Shown here piece after piece: positions 5,044 to 6,241 of a stretch of DNA of 6,241 nt. Every line of letters begins with the position of its first letter. Position 1 is the first letter of the stretch. Source of the stretch: an uncultured Lysobacteraceae bacterium (lineage in GTDB: Bacteria; Pseudomonadota; Gammaproteobacteria; Xanthomonadales; Xanthomonadaceae); the NCBI GenBank assembly GCA_946886995.1, contig CAMPJU010000083.1, positions 1 to 6,241 on the forward strand, read 5' to 3'. The translations under genes and the position numbers were made by a program. Below the pieces are notes generated by a model that searched no databases, was not told the origin of the DNA, and was given only the letters and a program-made list of their open reading frames with translations.

Positions 5044-6241
5044 GTACGAAAGGCGAAAGGATCCTGGTCATCTCCCACGCTCATCCGGACTTCAGCCTGG
5101 GGGGCGGCGAGATCGCTGCACACAACCTCTATCGCGCCTACCGCACGACGCCGGGCGTGGAGGCTGCATGGTTCCTCGGCCGGGTGGATCGTGGCAGCGG
5201 CGCGCCGACCGGGGCCATCGGCCTGCGCCGCGAACATGAGTACACCTGGGACCAGGGCATCGGCGACTGGCACCTGATGAAGGCGGCCCACCGCGACTCC
5301 CTGCTCACCGGTTTCGCGGACCTGCTGCGCGCGCTGCGCCCGACCATCGTGCACCTGCACCACTACATGCATCTCGGGATCGAGGTGCTCCGCGTCATCC
5401 GGCAGGTCGTTCCGGATGCCCGCATCGTGGTCACGCTGCACGAGTACATGGCGATCTGCCGCAACAACGGGCAGATGATCAAGGTCGACGGCAAGCGCCT
5501 GTGCGTGCGCGCCACGCCGGAGGAATGCCGGATGTGCTTTCCGCAGCACACGGCCGACGATTTCTGGCTGCGGCGCCACTTCATCATGGGCCACTTCGAC
5601 CTTGTGGACCGGTTCGTGTCCCCGTCGCACTTCCTGCGCCAGCGCTACGTCGAATGGGGCATCGCCGCGGACCGCATCGAGGTGATCGAGAACGGACAGT
5701 CACCCGACGCGCCACTTCCCCCGCGTCCGTTGGCGGAGGGCGAGGCGCGCAATCGCTTCGCGTTCTTCGGCCAGATCACGCCCTTCAAGGGACTGGACGT
5801 CCTGCTGGAGGCACTGGCGCAGATGCGGCGCAAGGAGCGACGCGACATCGTGCTCGAAGTGCACGGCGCGAACCTCGAGCTGCAGACCGAGTCCTACCGC
5901 AAACGCGTCGAGGCGTTGCGGGGCGAGCTGCGGGACGAGGGCACGGTGCAGTGGGTCGGTCCGTACCAGCCGTCCGACCTGCGTTCACGCATGGCGGGAG
6001 TGGACTGGGTCGTGGTGCCGTCCATCTGGTGGGAGAACTCGCCGATGGTCATCCAGGAAGCGTTCGCGTGCGGTCGCCCGCTGCTGGTGTCGGACATCGG
6101 CGGCATGGCCGAAAAGGTGCGCGACGGTTGCGATGGCCTTCACGTCGCGGCGGGCAATCGCATGGCCTGGGGAAGGGCGATGTCGCGCGCGGCTCGCGAG
6201 CCCAGGATCCTGCAAGGCGGAGTGCGCCCTTCCGATCATGA
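5040..6241 (+). CDS. Family 4 glycosyltransferase (GT-B fold), TTG start, 3' truncated by the window edge
   Basis: It is a cytoplasmic retaining glycosyltransferase that probably adds a sugar to the same glycan. The frame is open from TTG at 5040 to the end, giving 400 visible residues; a few dozen are likely missing. The N-terminal half has the glycine-rich loop LGGGE (20-24) and the strand/loop IVHLHHYMHLG (103-113). A four-cysteine cluster (C140, C155, C163, C166) follows LHEYMAIC. The C-terminal donor-binding half has FFGQITPFKGLDVLLEA (242-258), VVVPSIWWENSPMVIQEAF (324-342) containing the EX7E pair E332/E340, then GRPLLVSDIGGMAE (345-358). The start is fixed by AGGAGG at 5027-5032, seven bases upstream, and by the four-base TTGA overlap with the preceding stop. 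Since an ATG-only search would miss this start, the gene could be lost to shadow frames. The acceptor and donor sugars are unknown. Confidence 0.94.
   Translation, partial: MSTKGERILVISHAHPDFSLGGGEIAAHNLYRAYRTTPGVEAAWFLGRVDRGSGAPTGAIGLRREHEYTWDQGIGDWHLMKAAHRDSLLTGFADLLRALRPTIVHLHHYMHLGIEVLRVIRQVVPDARIVVTLHEYMAICRNNGQMIKVDGKRLCVRATPEECRMCFPQHTADDFWLRRHFIMGHFDLVDRFVSPSHFLRQRYVEWGIAADRIEVIENGQSPDAPLPPRPLAEGEARNRFAFFGQITPFKGLDVLLEALAQMRRKERRDIVLEVHGANLELQTESYRKRVEALRGELRDEGTVQWVGPYQPSDLRSRMAGVDWVVVPSIWWENSPMVIQEAFACGRPLLVSDIGGMAEKVRDGCDGLHVAAGNRMAWGRAMSRAAREPRILQGGVRPSDH

Noticed and set aside
5501..6241. + strand frame open to the window end, 246 codons
   Set aside because: The translation is low-complexity Arg/Gly/Ala-rich. 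The frame starting at 5040 holds the GT4 motifs across the same bases.

Overview
The window is a slice of a surface-polysaccharide locus of the ABC-transporter-dependent type (O-antigen or a related glycan) from a high-GC bacterium. Codons strongly favour G/C in the third position, and the gene families point to a Gram-negative proteobacterium. A Xanthomonadaceae-like or related gamma/betaproteobacterial source would fit, but the sequence alone does not settle the taxon.

All five genes lie on the + strand with almost no intergenic space, so they look like the inside of one operon. In order they are: (1) 1-636, the 3' part of an ABC-2 type polysaccharide export permease (Wzm-like); (2) 641-1783, its ATP-binding partner (Wzt-like), with a C-terminal extension; (3) 1817-3208, a three-part protein with a SAM methyltransferase domain, a P-loop kinase-like domain and a C-terminal accessory module; (4) 3205-5043, a family 2 glycosyltransferase whose first ~300 residues carry two further accessory modules; (5) 5040-6241, a family 4 glycosyltransferase running off the right edge. 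Genes 3/4 and 4/5 overlap by four bases (ATGA and TTGA). Gene 5 starts with TTG behind a strong Shine-Dalgarno sequence. No promoter, terminator, RNA gene, mobile element or CRISPR array was seen. The longest non-coding gap is 33 bases (1784-1816).

The likely joint job is as follows. The two glycosyltransferases help assemble a glycan on a lipid carrier in the cytoplasm, the methyltransferase/kinase-like protein modifies it, possibly at its end, and Wzm/Wzt export it across the inner membrane. The most striking feature is a divergent ~100-residue module with a Gly-Trp motif, an Arg-(Pro/Ala)-Asp-Val motif and a following Gly-aromatic/aliphatic pair. It occurs four times in three consecutive proteins: once at the end of the transporter ATPase, once at the end of the methyltransferase and twice before the family 2 glycosyltransferase domain. 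In characterised Wzt proteins the C-terminal domain reads the end of the glycan chain, so a shared module suggests that exporter, modifying enzyme and polymerising enzyme may recognise the same glycan. This is inference and is developed in the findings.
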